DNA of 64,000 bases, taken from the NCBI GenBank assembly GCA_007922195.1, contig ML682224.1, forward strand, positions 451,921 to 515,920, read 5' to 3'. The notes beneath the pieces are model-generated. The model was not told where the DNA came from. It ran no database searches and worked only from the letters and a program-made list of their open reading frames with translations. Of the stretch, positions 1-9,660 are shown piece after piece (the stretch's first letter is position 1; each line of letters opens with the position of its first letter). A program made the position numbers and the translations under genes. The DNA comes from Podocnemis expansa (lineage: Eukaryota; Chordata; Testudines; Podocnemididae).

Positions 1-1780
1 AGGAGGGGCTGAATTTTGAAAGAGGGGTATCAGGGAGCCAGGGTGAGGAGAGGGGAGTCTGGAATAGAGGTCATGAAAGAGGTCACAAAGGTGGGCAGGA
101 GGAAGTTAACAGAGAGGGTCAGAAGGGAGATGAGGGGACAGAGATCTGGAATGGGGGTAGGAAACAGTATTGGAGATGGAAGAAAGACAGTCTGTGGTGC
201 AGGGACAAGAACAAATGTGGGGGAAAAGAGTGGAATGCAAACAGGATGGGGGAGAAGAGCAGAAAGAACTGAAAATGGAGGGAATGGGAGCAGATGGGTT
301 TGAAAAAGGGGGAAGGAAGAGATAGTGGGGACTCACACAGTTTTGTGCTTTAGAGGGTGATGGGTCAGCTTGTAATTCACACACCTGCTCTGGCAGAGGA
401 GTAGAGGGGAGCTCAAATTTCTGCAAACACACTTAAGAACAGCAGTGGCTGGTTTTACAGTCTCCTGATTTTTGATATGTGGAGGTTATCAATATGGCCT
501 CATGCTCCCCCATACACCTCCCTCCCTCCCCACTTGTTCCACATTTCCTTCTGCAACTGGGTTCTTCCAGCCTTCCTCCCTTGCACTCACCCCTCTTTTC
601 CCCTTTCGCCTAGCCTCCCTGTCTTGCATGTGCAGGTTGTTTTTCTGCCAGTGGCACGCTCTGAGTCAGCCTCCCTGCCTCTCCATTTGTCTCTAGAGCT
701 GTTTCCATCTTTGGTGGGTGGGGAGTCGCCAAGCTGGCTGCCGGGAGGCATATAGTTTACAGACAATGTGAGGACGGGCTGCTGCCCATCACACAGTCCT
801 GGGCTACTGGCTGGGGCAACAGTCCATGGGACAGTGCTTGAAGACCAAGGATTCTTTATGAGACCGGGAATGAGTGTGGCCATCATTAATCACAGTGCCT
901 GTGAGTTATAGCTACATAGAGATTTTCACTGCAACCAGCTGCTTGCAGTAGTGGATGGCTCAGCCAGGGACAGTGCTTTTATGGCATCTCCATGAAGGTC
1001 AGGAAACAGTGCAGTTCATTGCATGACTCAGTAATGTTCAGTGGTAGCAGGGTACCAGGCTATGACATTGCTCTAGCTAAGTGCACACAATGTCCTGTTT
1101 CCTTGGATGCAGCAGAAACTAATAACAGAAGGTAGTTTCCTTGCTCAGAGAAACCACCAAGCCTGGCCCTCCAGCTAGTTCCCAAAGGCTTTGTTTGCTT
1201 CCTCCCAATATCCTGGTCACAACTTCTTTTTCTGATTTCTCCTTCCAACAGAGACAATCTGAATCCAGTATTGTAGCCCTTGCATTAGCAACAAGGGAAA
1301 ACTCTGAGTTAGCTCTGTTCTAAGAAGTGGCCGTAAGTAGTTTTCAGGACGACAGTCACATTTATTTACTTGATCTATAGATATCTGCAAGATTCGTGTT
1401 GTCTGAAATGGAAAACTGATCCACACCCACCACAGAATGTTAGGGAAGTTCAGATCTGTTTTGGGGGTTGAACATCAACCCCTGATGTTTTCTTTCTCTC
1501 TCTTTTTTTTTGCCAAGACCCCACAGAATTGTACATATTTTTTCAGCACAATTTAAATAGATCAATAATTGTGAAACTCAATCTTCTGGCAAAGACTGTT
1601 CTGGCCTCTATTCAGGGCTCACAGAGGATTGGGACACAGAAGGAAAGAAAAAAAAATGTTGCTACATTATGATATCCCCAACACAGTATACTCCCCAACA
1701 TCACTGTGTCTGTATCACATGAAGCAAATTCAGATTTCCTCACAGAAAAAAATAAAATAAAATAAAATAAAAATCTAGAG
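1..1780. other. Unassigned intergenic stretch
   Basis: I recognise no gene or repeat family here. The first 350 bases are purine-rich (G/A) on the plus strand. The short open frames are overlapping and lack recognisable domains. A T-rich patch near 1500 and an (AAAAT)n tract near 1746 are the only simple-sequence features. Confidence 0.5.
1746..1773. repeat. (AAAAT)n microsatellite
   Basis: Direct reading shows about five units of AAAAT/TAAAA. It lies just before an inverted L3/CR1-like 3' end, and could be its neighbour by chance or its insertion point. Confidence 0.85.
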
Positions 1781-1789
1781 TGTATAGTC

Positions 1790-2150
1790 ATTGATTTAGA
1801 TGTCAAAAGAGACCAATATGATCATCTCTAGTCTGACCTCCTGCCCAATGCAAACAACAGAACTGCCCTTCCACTAGTGAAGTAGATACCAAATCTATGA
1901 TTGAGTCACTGAAGTTACCAAATATTAGTTAAAGGTCTGCAAGGTACAGAGAAACTGTAAACAATTGACCCAGCCCCCATGTTACAGGAAAAGATGGAAC
2001 ACCCCCAGGTTAATCTGGCTTGGGGGAAAATCCCTCCTGACCCCAAATAGGACAATTATCAAATCCCTGAACATATGGGCAAGACTCACCAGCCAGACAC
2101 CACAAAAGAGTTTTCTGCACTAACGTAGAACCCACACCTCTGACATCAAC
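1790..2150 (-). mobile_element. L3/CR1-like LINE 3' end, inverted
   Basis: Read on the minus strand this is the non-coding tail of a LINE. It holds the hallmark 'aggtcagactagagatgatc' type of end near 1815-1845 and the 'ggggtcaggagggatttt' type of block near 2020-2045. The same blocks occur in plus orientation at the end of the 16-20 kb element (about 19,760 and 19,985). No coding sequence remains, so it is a 5'-truncated copy. Its internal boundary near 2150 is approximate. Confidence 0.65.
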
Positions 2151-2690
2151 TCACCAGCGTTTTGGCATATTTACCACAACTAGTCAATGATTAGTTAATT
2201 CTCGGTTTAGGCTGTCTCAGCATACCATCTCGTCCATAGATTTATCCTGTTCAGTTGTTATGTTCACTATGATTTTTTGCCCCTCACTGCTCCCCTCAGA
2301 AGGCTATTCCAGAACTTCAAGCCAATGATAGTTAGGGAGAACAATGTACATTTGCTCATAAAATCTAGTAATATCACTTTCAAACTGAAAGTATCTTTGG
2401 CATCACTATGATTCTATATTGTAGGTAACTCTGCAAAAATGTATCCATCACACAGCAAGAAATGGTCATCTGCACTGGCAGTCCGATCACCCTGGAGCCA
2501 GCACAGAATTATTTACTCTTTGGTCATATGCAGCTCTAACACCAACACCTTATATACAAACTATTTTGGAATTTGAAATATAAATGCCAGGTAACATGCT
2601 GGACACTCTATTTGCTCAGGATTTTCTGGGTATCAGCTGCCTACTCACCAAAAAGTTACAGAGCTGGCTGGAAGACACACATTAGGACAG
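2151..2690. other. Unassigned stretch
   Basis: AT-rich sequence with no recognised gene or repeat. Confidence 0.45.
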
Positions 2691-2912
2691 AAAAAGCAAG
2701 GAGTCCTGTGGCACTTAAAGACTAACAGATTTATTTATCACATGAGCTTTTCTGGGAGAAAATGCCACTTTGTCAGATGCTTTGAAGATGAGGGAAATTA
2801 CAGAATTGGATGAAAATAAATGCAGGGGAGTGTAAAACATGGGATCAGGTCATAGAGTAACAGAAGTGTGATTTTTCACCCCCAAAAGCTCATGTGATAA
2901 ATAAATCTGTTA

Positions 2913-3518
2913 GGCTGTATTCACACAGCACTTTTGTTTCGGAACAACCTCGTTGTTTCGAAACAAAAAAAACATGTTCACACGACACACCGTTGTTTCG
3001 AAACAACAGGAACCCATTGTTTCAAAACAAGGGCATTGTTTCGAAACAAGTTAAACCCCATTTAGGGGCGAAACAACTCATGTGAACATGTTGTTTCGGA
3101 ACAAGGTGTTCCGAAACAACAGGTCAAGGGCTGTACCCTCAGCACCTGCAAAAGGGGGCTGCAGGCACCGGCGGGGTTTAGTGCTGCCCAGTGCTGAACC
3201 CTGCTGGTGCCTGCAGAGCCGGGCTGCTGTAGTTGCTGGGCTGCGCTGAACCCTGCGGGTGCCCACAGCCCAGCTCTGCAGGCACCAGCAGGGCTCAGCG
3301 CTGAGCAGCGCTGAACCCCGCCGGTGCCCGCAGCCCCCTGAGGAAGCGAAATAGCAGGTTCACAGTGTGAACCTGCTATTTTATTTCCCACTTTTTTCCT
3401 TATTTCGAAACAACTATTTGTTAATTCAAAATAAGTTATTTTGAAATAAGGTGTTATTTTGAAACGAGTTGTTTCGGCACAACTTGTTTCGAAATCACCT
3501 TCTGTGTGTGAATACAGC
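2913..3518. mobile_element. Harbinger-type MITE
   Basis: The terminal inverted repeats start GGCTGTATTCACACAG and end ...GTGTGTGAATACAGC. The subterminal sequence is rich in TTTCGAAACAA and TTATTTCGAAA motifs, as in the autonomous Harbinger at 54-58 kb. The core is GC-rich with repeated 'gaaccctgc(t/g)ggtgcc(t/c)gcag' blocks. It carries the palindrome at 3349-3381 shared with other family members. No transposase is encoded, so it is non-autonomous. It sits inside a Penelope-like tail, where about 9 bases of the expected host repeat are missing at the junction. Confidence 0.75.
3349..3381. repeat. Perfect palindrome inside MITE
   Basis: Arms at 3349-3364 and 3366-3381 are exact reverse complements (16 bp, one-base loop). 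The core motif AAATAGCA...TGCTATTT recurs in the MITEs at 8.5 and 9.5 kb and in the autonomous Harbinger at 54.2 kb. Confidence 0.9.
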
Positions 3519-3605
3519 TGCCACAGGACTCCTTGCTTTTTTTCATTGGACTAGACTAACATGGCTGCCACTTTGGAATGTTAGGACAGGTTTTTTTCCC
3601 CCCAA

Positions 3606-4327
3606 GGCTATGTCTACGTTGGGGGGGGGGGAGGGCTTTGAAGTCACCTTTAAGTCAGACTTATTAGGTTGACATCAGTGTATGTCTGGTCTGCTCATGA
3701 CACAGTGTAGATATATCCCAGACACAGATCTGGTCCCCATCCCCTGCCTCACCCTGGGTCTCTTGAGATCAGGAGTAGCCTGTGACGTTGACCAAGCTGA
3801 GTGATTGGGCTGTCTCCCAGGTGGCAGAAATGCTGCCACACTCATTCCCAGTCCCCTGAGATCAGGAGTAGCCCGTGAAGTTGACCAGGCTGCTGAGCTA
3901 CCTGCCAGACGCGGCAAGTGGTTCAGGATCAAATCAGTCTCCAAGCCTCCCGCCACCAACAGCAAGTGGCATGATACCTGACTTGTCTCCATGCCCCTTG
4001 CTGTCAGTGGTAGGAGCCAGCTCCCAGCCCCTACCACTTGTGGCATGGGGCTGGGGGACAGATCCAGCTCCCAGCCCTTTGCCACCAGTGGCTGGGGTCG
4101 GATTGGGCCCCTGGAGTCAGATCAAGTTCCCAGAGCCAGATTGGGACCCAGGGCGGAGCAGGAGGTGCGGCTGAGTGTTTCCTGCCCTGTAAAGTCAACT
4201 TAAAAGCTTAAGTTAACTTAATTAAGTGATTAAGTAAATTTAATAAAATCTAAATATAACCCTGGATTTTCTTGAGTTGATTTAAACCAGGTTAAGTTGA
4301 CTTAAGCCTCCAGTGTAGACATACCCT
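3606..4327. mobile_element. MITE, GGCTATGTCTAC family
   Basis: The ends are GGCTATGTCTAC on the left and GTAGACATACCC on the right, forming inverted repeats. Inner ends are rich in (T)TAAGT(T)GACTTAA-like blocks. The middle is a GC-rich series of 'ctcccagcccc...gcc' phrases without a credible reading frame. It differs in subterminal sequence from the TTTCGAAA-rich Harbinger MITEs. A related right half lies at about 58,250-58,700. Confidence 0.65.
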
Positions 4328-4482
4328 AAGACAATAATTTAAACTTGTATTTCTGATTGTCAGATTCTTCTTCAGCTTCTCAAGCTGGGGAAGCAGCACA
4401 GGGGTTCTCATGAACCAACTACTGCTGTAGAGATCACTCCACTGCCAGACACCTGTGTGCTTCTCATTTTGTTAACACCAAA

Positions 4483-4720
4483 GAATATTAGGGCTGTAAG
4501 GGACCTCATGAGGTCACCTAGTTCAAGCTCCTGCAATTAAAAAAAAAAAAAAGTAGGACTGCTCCTACTAAATCATTCCAGCCAGAGTTTTATCCAACCA
4601 AGTCTTTAAAAGTTTCCAAAGATGGAGATTCCCCCACCTTCCTAGGCAACCCATTCCAGTACCTCACCACACTCCTGAGGAGAAAGATTTTCCAGCCCAA
4701 CAAGTTCCAATCACTGCATT
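4483..4720 (-). mobile_element. CR1 LINE 3' end, inverted
   Basis: On the minus strand this reads as a CR1 tail: the 'tgaggtccctt' end block is at 4500-4520 and the 'ggaatgggttgcctagg' block near 4645-4660. It matches the minus-strand CR1 at 28.8 kb block for block. An A-tract of about 14 bases interrupts it near 4540. It is 5'-truncated and non-coding. Confidence 0.75.
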
Positions 4721-5044
4721 ATGTAAACCATACTTGGGACCCACTTAACCCAGTTTTAAATCAGTTTTGGAGTCTTTAGGCCAGATTCACTCCCCAAGCT
4801 GCACTGCACACAATTGTGTTCCAGGGTCTGGGTCACCTCGTTAGCACTAAGTCTGCTTGGAGCTGGGACACAGCATGGTCAAGAGCTGGCAACCCCTTTT
4901 GCTGGACAATGAGAGGAGACCTGGAACTGGGCAGGGGCAGACCTAAAGGAATGAAACCAATGTGGTTGTGAGATGCCCTGATACACCACCTCTCCCATGC
5001 AGCCTATGCTTATCAGGATTCTATAGGCTGCAGATAGGATTTTG
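4721..5044. other. Unassigned stretch
   Basis: Short spacer between two CR1 copies; nothing recognised. Confidence 0.4.
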
Positions 5045-6244
5045 CTTTCTATGATGAGATGATGGAATCTGAGGATGCAGGAATAGCTATTGACATGATA
5101 TACCTCAACTTTAGCAAGGCTTTTGATACAGTTTCCCAAAGCATTCTCATCAGAAAGTTAAGGAAGTATGAGCTGGATGAATGGATCATAAGTTGGATAG
5201 AAAATTGGCTAGATCAACGGGCTCAGCAGGTAGGAATCAATAGCTCAATGTCCAGTTGGCAACTGGTCACAAGTGGAGTGCCCTAGGGGTCAGTCCTGGG
5301 GCCCGTTCTGTTCAAAATCTTAGTTAATGATTTTGATGATGGGATAGATTGAGCACTCAGTAAGTTAGTGCATGACAAGCTGGGGAAATGGTAGACACAC
5401 TGGTGGGCAGGGACAGGATTCAGGGAAACAGACAAATTGGAGTAATGGGACAAAATAAATCTCATGCAGTTCAACAAGAACAAGTGCAAATTCCTGCAGT
5501 TAGATGGAAAAACTCCATGCACTGCTACAGGCTGGGGACTGAATGGTTATGGGCAGCAGTACTGTAGAAAAGGACCTTGGGGTTATTGTGGATGGGAAGC
5601 TGGATATGTGTCAATAGTGTGCTCTTGTAGCCAAAAAGGCCATTGGCATATTGGGCTGTATGAGTAGGAACATTGCCAGCAGATCAAGGGATGTGATTAT
5701 TTCCCTCTATTCAGCACTGCTGAGGCCACATCTGGAACACAAGTGTCCAGTTTTGGGCTCCCCATTACAAAAAAGGATGTGGACATATTAGAAAGAGTCC
5801 AGTGGAGGGCAACAAAAAATGATTAGGAGGTTGGGGCACATGACTTATTAGTAGAGACTGAAGGAACTAGGCTTATTTAGCCTGCAGAAGAGAAGACTGA
5901 GTGGGGATTTGATACCAATTTTCAACTACTTGAAGGGGTGCTCCAGAGAGAAGGAAGCTATGTCGTCCTCAGTAGTAACAGAGGACAGAACAAGGAGCAA
6001 TGGTTTCAAGGTGTGGCTGGAGAGGCCAAGGTTGGATATTAAGAAAACTTTCTTACTAGGAGAGTTGTGAAGTATTGGAATATGTTGCCTAGGGAGGTGG
6101 TGGAATCTCCATCTTTGGAGATAGTAAAGGTCTGGTTAGACAATACTCTGACTGGGATGTTTTAGTGAGAGTGGTCCTGCTTTTAGCAGGAGGTCGGACT
6201 AGATGACCTGCTGAGGTCCCTTCCAACCCTATGATTCTTTGATT
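5045..6244 (+). pseudogene. CR1 LINE, RT C-terminal half and 3' end
   Basis: This is a 5'-truncated CR1 copy. The plus-strand reading begins in RT motif A (the FSKAFDTVS block near 5110-5140) and reaches the SGVP block at 5275-5285, where a TAG stop interrupts. Beyond it the 'GSVLGPVLF' block is still legible, but the catalytic FADD box is lost (the expected place, near 5370, reads KLVHDKLG). The later 'FNKNKCK' and 'RGDLIP' blocks and a normal CR1 tail ('gactagatgacctgctgagg', ending tgattctttgattc) follow. Reverse transcriptase of this type copies LINE RNA at a nick in the target. This copy is inactive. Confidence 0.85.
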
Positions 6245-7692
6245 CAAAGCTTCTCTGCCCCTGCCAAGACCCTGGGGGAGGGAGGCAGGGCTGCTTCAGG
6301 GTCAACCTTCCTGCTGGCACAACTTCCAGTTCCCTCATAGGCCCAGAGCATTGCATACTGCACCAGTATATAAAAAGTCAGCTCTGGGCTCATTTGGGTC
6401 AAATCCTGCTCACCGCAGATATTCAAAGCTTTAGCTGCCTGGGGAATTGAGTGACTGGGGAAGGGAGAAGCCTGGATTTGGCCCTAGGAGCTGTTGGGTT
6501 TGGACCAGGCATTTCTGTTGGAGTACAAAGTAAACATGGATGTACCTGGATTTCATTAATAAAAAAATGCCTAGCCAAGGATCTAGGCAACAGGGTAGCA
6601 TTGATAACATTCTCATACCCCAGAAGTATTGTCCATTACAAGAAGAACTCAGTCAGCCAGGCACTGACAGAAAATGCTTCCCATGCCTCTTTCACTGTGT
6701 GAAGGACAGGCTGGGTCCACCACTAATGCCCCATCAAAAAGCTGCATTTTGCAATGCGCCAAGAAGTCATCAAATCTGGGCTGTTTTGTCCCAAGTGAGA
6801 ACAAGTTGCAGAATCCTGGATCCCTGAGAGAGAGCACTCTGATGATCCCCTCAACTCTGTCATTTAGAAAAAGGGGTCCAGCTCAGACACCCTGCTGACA
6901 CAGCTGTAATAATGCCACATTGGGAGAGAGATGATTCTGCAAGGAGGCTGATCCCAAACCATTCATGAGTTTATAAATCATAAACGTCTTATTCTCCACC
7001 TAGAGACAGGCAGTGAATGCAGATTCCACAGTAGGGAAGTAATATCTTCCCACCTAGTTGCCCAACATAGTAAAAGCCACTGCATTCTCCACCAGATTCA
7101 GTCTCTGAATGGTTTTAAGGTGCAGCCCCAAAGAAAGGTCACTAAAGTATCTTAATGTTGATGCAACAGAAGCCAGGGGAACAGTGGCAAGGTACAAACC
7201 TGAAAGGAAAACTCAGAACTTACTAGACAGACACAGACAGCAAAAAGCTGACTGTAAAAGTTACCATCCCAGTTCCAGTTAACAGCAACCCCCAGGCGAC
7301 CTACAGAGGAGACTTACTTGCTGTGTCCTGAATTTGGAGAAGAAGCCACAGAAGCAGAGTGTAGAGACATCCCTTCATTGCCAGCCTGTGTGTTGTCCCC
7401 TCCTTTCACTGCATGGCCACACCTGACACCCTGCCAGGGCTCCTTTCAGTCTAACAAATGAGAATGAAGCCATGGAAGGGAAATATATAGATTCAGAGGC
7501 TGGCACCAGCCTCCAGAAGGAACCAATAGCAAACACACCTGCCTTTTTAGTCCTTATCAGTGGTTTTATCTGTGAATTTCTGCAGCAAAACATCCAAAAA
7601 AACTTAAAAGCAACAAACATCAACATATATGAATGGATAAGCCCCTTCCTGATATCAGGTTACCACAGCCCCAGATCATTCTGTAAGCTCCA
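6245..7692. other. Unassigned stretch with possible old repeat
   Basis: No gene is recognised. Around 6950-7170, phrases about an end 'ctgcattctccaccagattcag...ggttttaaggtgcagcccc' recall a widely dispersed vertebrate repeat that I cannot name with confidence. The remainder is featureless. Confidence 0.4.
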
Positions 7693-8650
7693 GGGCTATG
7701 TACACATGAGCCTTATAAATTGAAACAACAGCAGTTCTTTTGATTTAAAAATGGACGTGTCCAGATGACATTTTCCTTATTTTGAAATAAGGAGCTCCCT
7801 TATTTTCATTAAGGAAAATTAATTCAATATCATTAAACCTCGTTATATGTCAAAATAAGGGTTATTTTGAAACTGTGGTTTCAGAATAACCCCATCTGGT
7901 TCTGATATATCGATATGTCCCACATATTGATCTAACAGAATGAGCTTCCTCCCAAGGTGCCATGCACTCCCCCCTCAGCACACTGGCCAGGGAGCTGATC
8001 AGTACCCTGACCAGTGTTCTGAGGGGAGCTGCTGGGGAGCTTTGGGGGCCAGCAGAGGTGGGACTTGGCTTCACACACCCCTGGACTGGGCAGCTGCAGC
8101 CCCAGGAGCATGGGGGGGGAGCCAGCTCTCCATGCTCCCGGGGCTTGCGGCTGCAGCCAGGGGAGCGCAGGTGAGAGCCGGCTCTTCGCGCCCCTGGGTC
8201 TTGGAGCCTGCAGCGCTGGGAGCGTAGGTGGGAGCCGGCTCTCCATGCACCCAGGGCTGCAAGCTCCAAGCCCTGGGGGCGCAGGGAGCCAGCTGCAGCC
8301 GCACAGTCCTGGGGCACGGGGAGCCGGCTCCAACCCCCACTCCCGGGGCTGCAGGTGGGCCCCAGAGTCCCTTCCCTGCTGCCCCAACAGCAGCAGGGGA
8401 TGCAGGCCAGGTGAGAGCCAGGCAGGGGATTGGCTGGCAACATGGCCCTGCCAGGGGGCCATGTTGCCACACCTCCCAGGTTGCCTCTCTCCCAAATCAA
8501 AATAGCAAGCCTTTGTCCGGACTTGCTATTTCGATTTGGTGTTTTTCCTTAATTTTATTTACGTTAAATCAAATTAAGGGTTTTATTTCAAATTTGCTTA
8601 TTTCAAAATTAACTTATTTCAAAATAAGCATTTAGGTGTGGATATAGCCC
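7693..8650. mobile_element. Harbinger-type MITE with GC-rich core
   Basis: The ends are GGGCTATGTACACATGA on the left and ...TAGGTGTGGATATAGCCC on the right, an imperfect inverted repeat. The flanks have the TTATTTTGAAATAA subterminal motif. The 'tccagatgac(a/g)tttt' block near 7755 also occurs at the right end of the 54-58 kb Harbinger and in the 20.8 kb MITE. The core (8090-8350) has imperfect repeats of a 'gggagccggctctccatgc' unit about 65 bases long. Both strands have long open frames through the core, but they follow from repeat composition and have no domain. It is non-autonomous. Confidence 0.7.
8496..8535. repeat. Imperfect palindrome inside MITE
   Basis: Arms 8496-8509 and 8522-8535 are complementary over 14 bases with one mismatch and contain the AAATAGCA core shared with 3349-3381, 9471-9507 and 54,195-54,231. 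Confidence 0.8.
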
Positions 8651-8787
8651 AGGTCTCTGATGCAGGAGATTCAAGTTAGAACAGATGATGGTATGTTGCT
8701 TTGAAACTTAAAACCACTGAAGGACAAACATTTGGGGGTTATTTGGATTTGTTAATGGACAATGACAGATTTTGGGGCAAGGAAGTG

Positions 8788-9052
8788 GTTTGTTGTTGTT
8801 GTTGTTGTTGTTGCTGGGTTTTGGGGGTTTTTTTTGTTTGTTTGTTTTTTGTTTGTTTGTTTTAATAATTGCATCTGTTAAAAAGAAGATAAAAATTGAA
8901 CCATAAATTAAATTTAAAAATTATATCATACTGCATTTTCTTATCATGTAGTAACAATATATATATATTTTTAAAAAATGTATCATGTGGGGAGGTCAGA
9001 GCACTTATTTCAGAAGCTTTGTATGTGTGTGTGTGCGTGTGCTTGTGTGTGG
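8788..9052. repeat. Cluster of simple repeats
   Basis: (GTT)n around 8791-8815, (GTTT)n around 8836-8862, a short (TA)n near 8960 and (GT)n with interruptions at 9023-9052. The open frames here are simply the repeat read in frame. Confidence 0.85.
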
Positions 9053-9363
9053 TCATAGACTTAAAAGAGGAAAAAACAAAACTCATGTTTACATGAATAA
9101 CTTTTATTCTGTGTCCCAAAAAAATACACCTACAACATTTTCTGTGACAATATGTTTTCATACTCCAAAACAAGAATTGCAGTCAGCAGGCTAATGAATC
9201 AGCACATATTTATATAAAAGGAAACCATGAAAGACTAAATTAGCTCTGTTACCCTGATCTGTCAAAGCTCAGAAGAGTTTAAACTGTACCTCCATTGTGC
9301 TGCCTCTCTTCTCCAACATTGAGGTACACCCATGGAAGCAAGGGGCTAGAGCTTTAAACTCTA

Positions 9364-9660
9364 GGGCTGTGTCCACACACATGCCCTTGTTTCGAAACAA
9401 GCCGCTTTGAAATAACATCTTATTTTGAAATAACAGAAAGTTATTTCAAAATAAGAAAAAAAGCGGGAATCGAAATAGCATGTCCACACAGTGGACATGC
9501 TATTTCGAGATAGGGGAGGGGAGGGGTGAGGAGGCTTGTGCAGGCCGGGCCCCCCCCACAGGTTTCCCCGGCACCCCCCCCACTGCTTCTGCCGTGGGCG
9601 GGGCCGGGGCTGCCTCCCACCCAGGGTTCCCCAGTGCTCCCCCCACACTCCTGTCAGGGA
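9364..9660. mobile_element. Left end of a Harbinger-family element
   Basis: It begins GGGCTGTGTCCACACACATG and continues with TTTCGAAACAA and TTATTTTGAAATAA motifs and an 'aaaaaagcgggaatc' block. This matches the left end of the autonomous Harbinger at 54,058-54,235 in order and spacing. After the palindrome the sequence becomes G/C-rich (to about 9660) and no right terminal repeat is seen, so this is a truncated or one-ended copy. Confidence 0.7.
9471..9507. repeat. Perfect 17-bp palindrome
   Basis: Arms 9471-9487 and 9491-9507 are exact reverse complements with a 3-base loop (aca). It is the best preserved version of the palindrome found in four Harbinger-family elements of this window. 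Confidence 0.95.

Larger units (their letters stand above)
2691..3575. mobile_element. Penelope-like tail, inverted pair, split by a MITE
   Basis: Two copies of one tail sequence lie head to head. The first (2691 to about 2800) reads on the minus strand. The second (about 2815-2912, resuming at 3519-3575) reads on the plus strand and ends in the 'gactagactaacatggctgcc' type of block. The same tail forms a cleaner palindrome at 25.9-26.2 kb. Inverted terminal copies and this 'taaagtgccacaggactcctt' type of end are what I associate with Penelope-like elements; family assignment is from memory, not from a coding region. The plus arm is interrupted by the MITE at 2913-3518. Confidence 0.5.

Noticed and set aside
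7862..8635. Long overlapping open frames on both strands (up to 212 codons)
   Set aside because: They follow from the GC-rich imperfect repeat in the MITE core; both strands and several frames are open, with no domain or start context.
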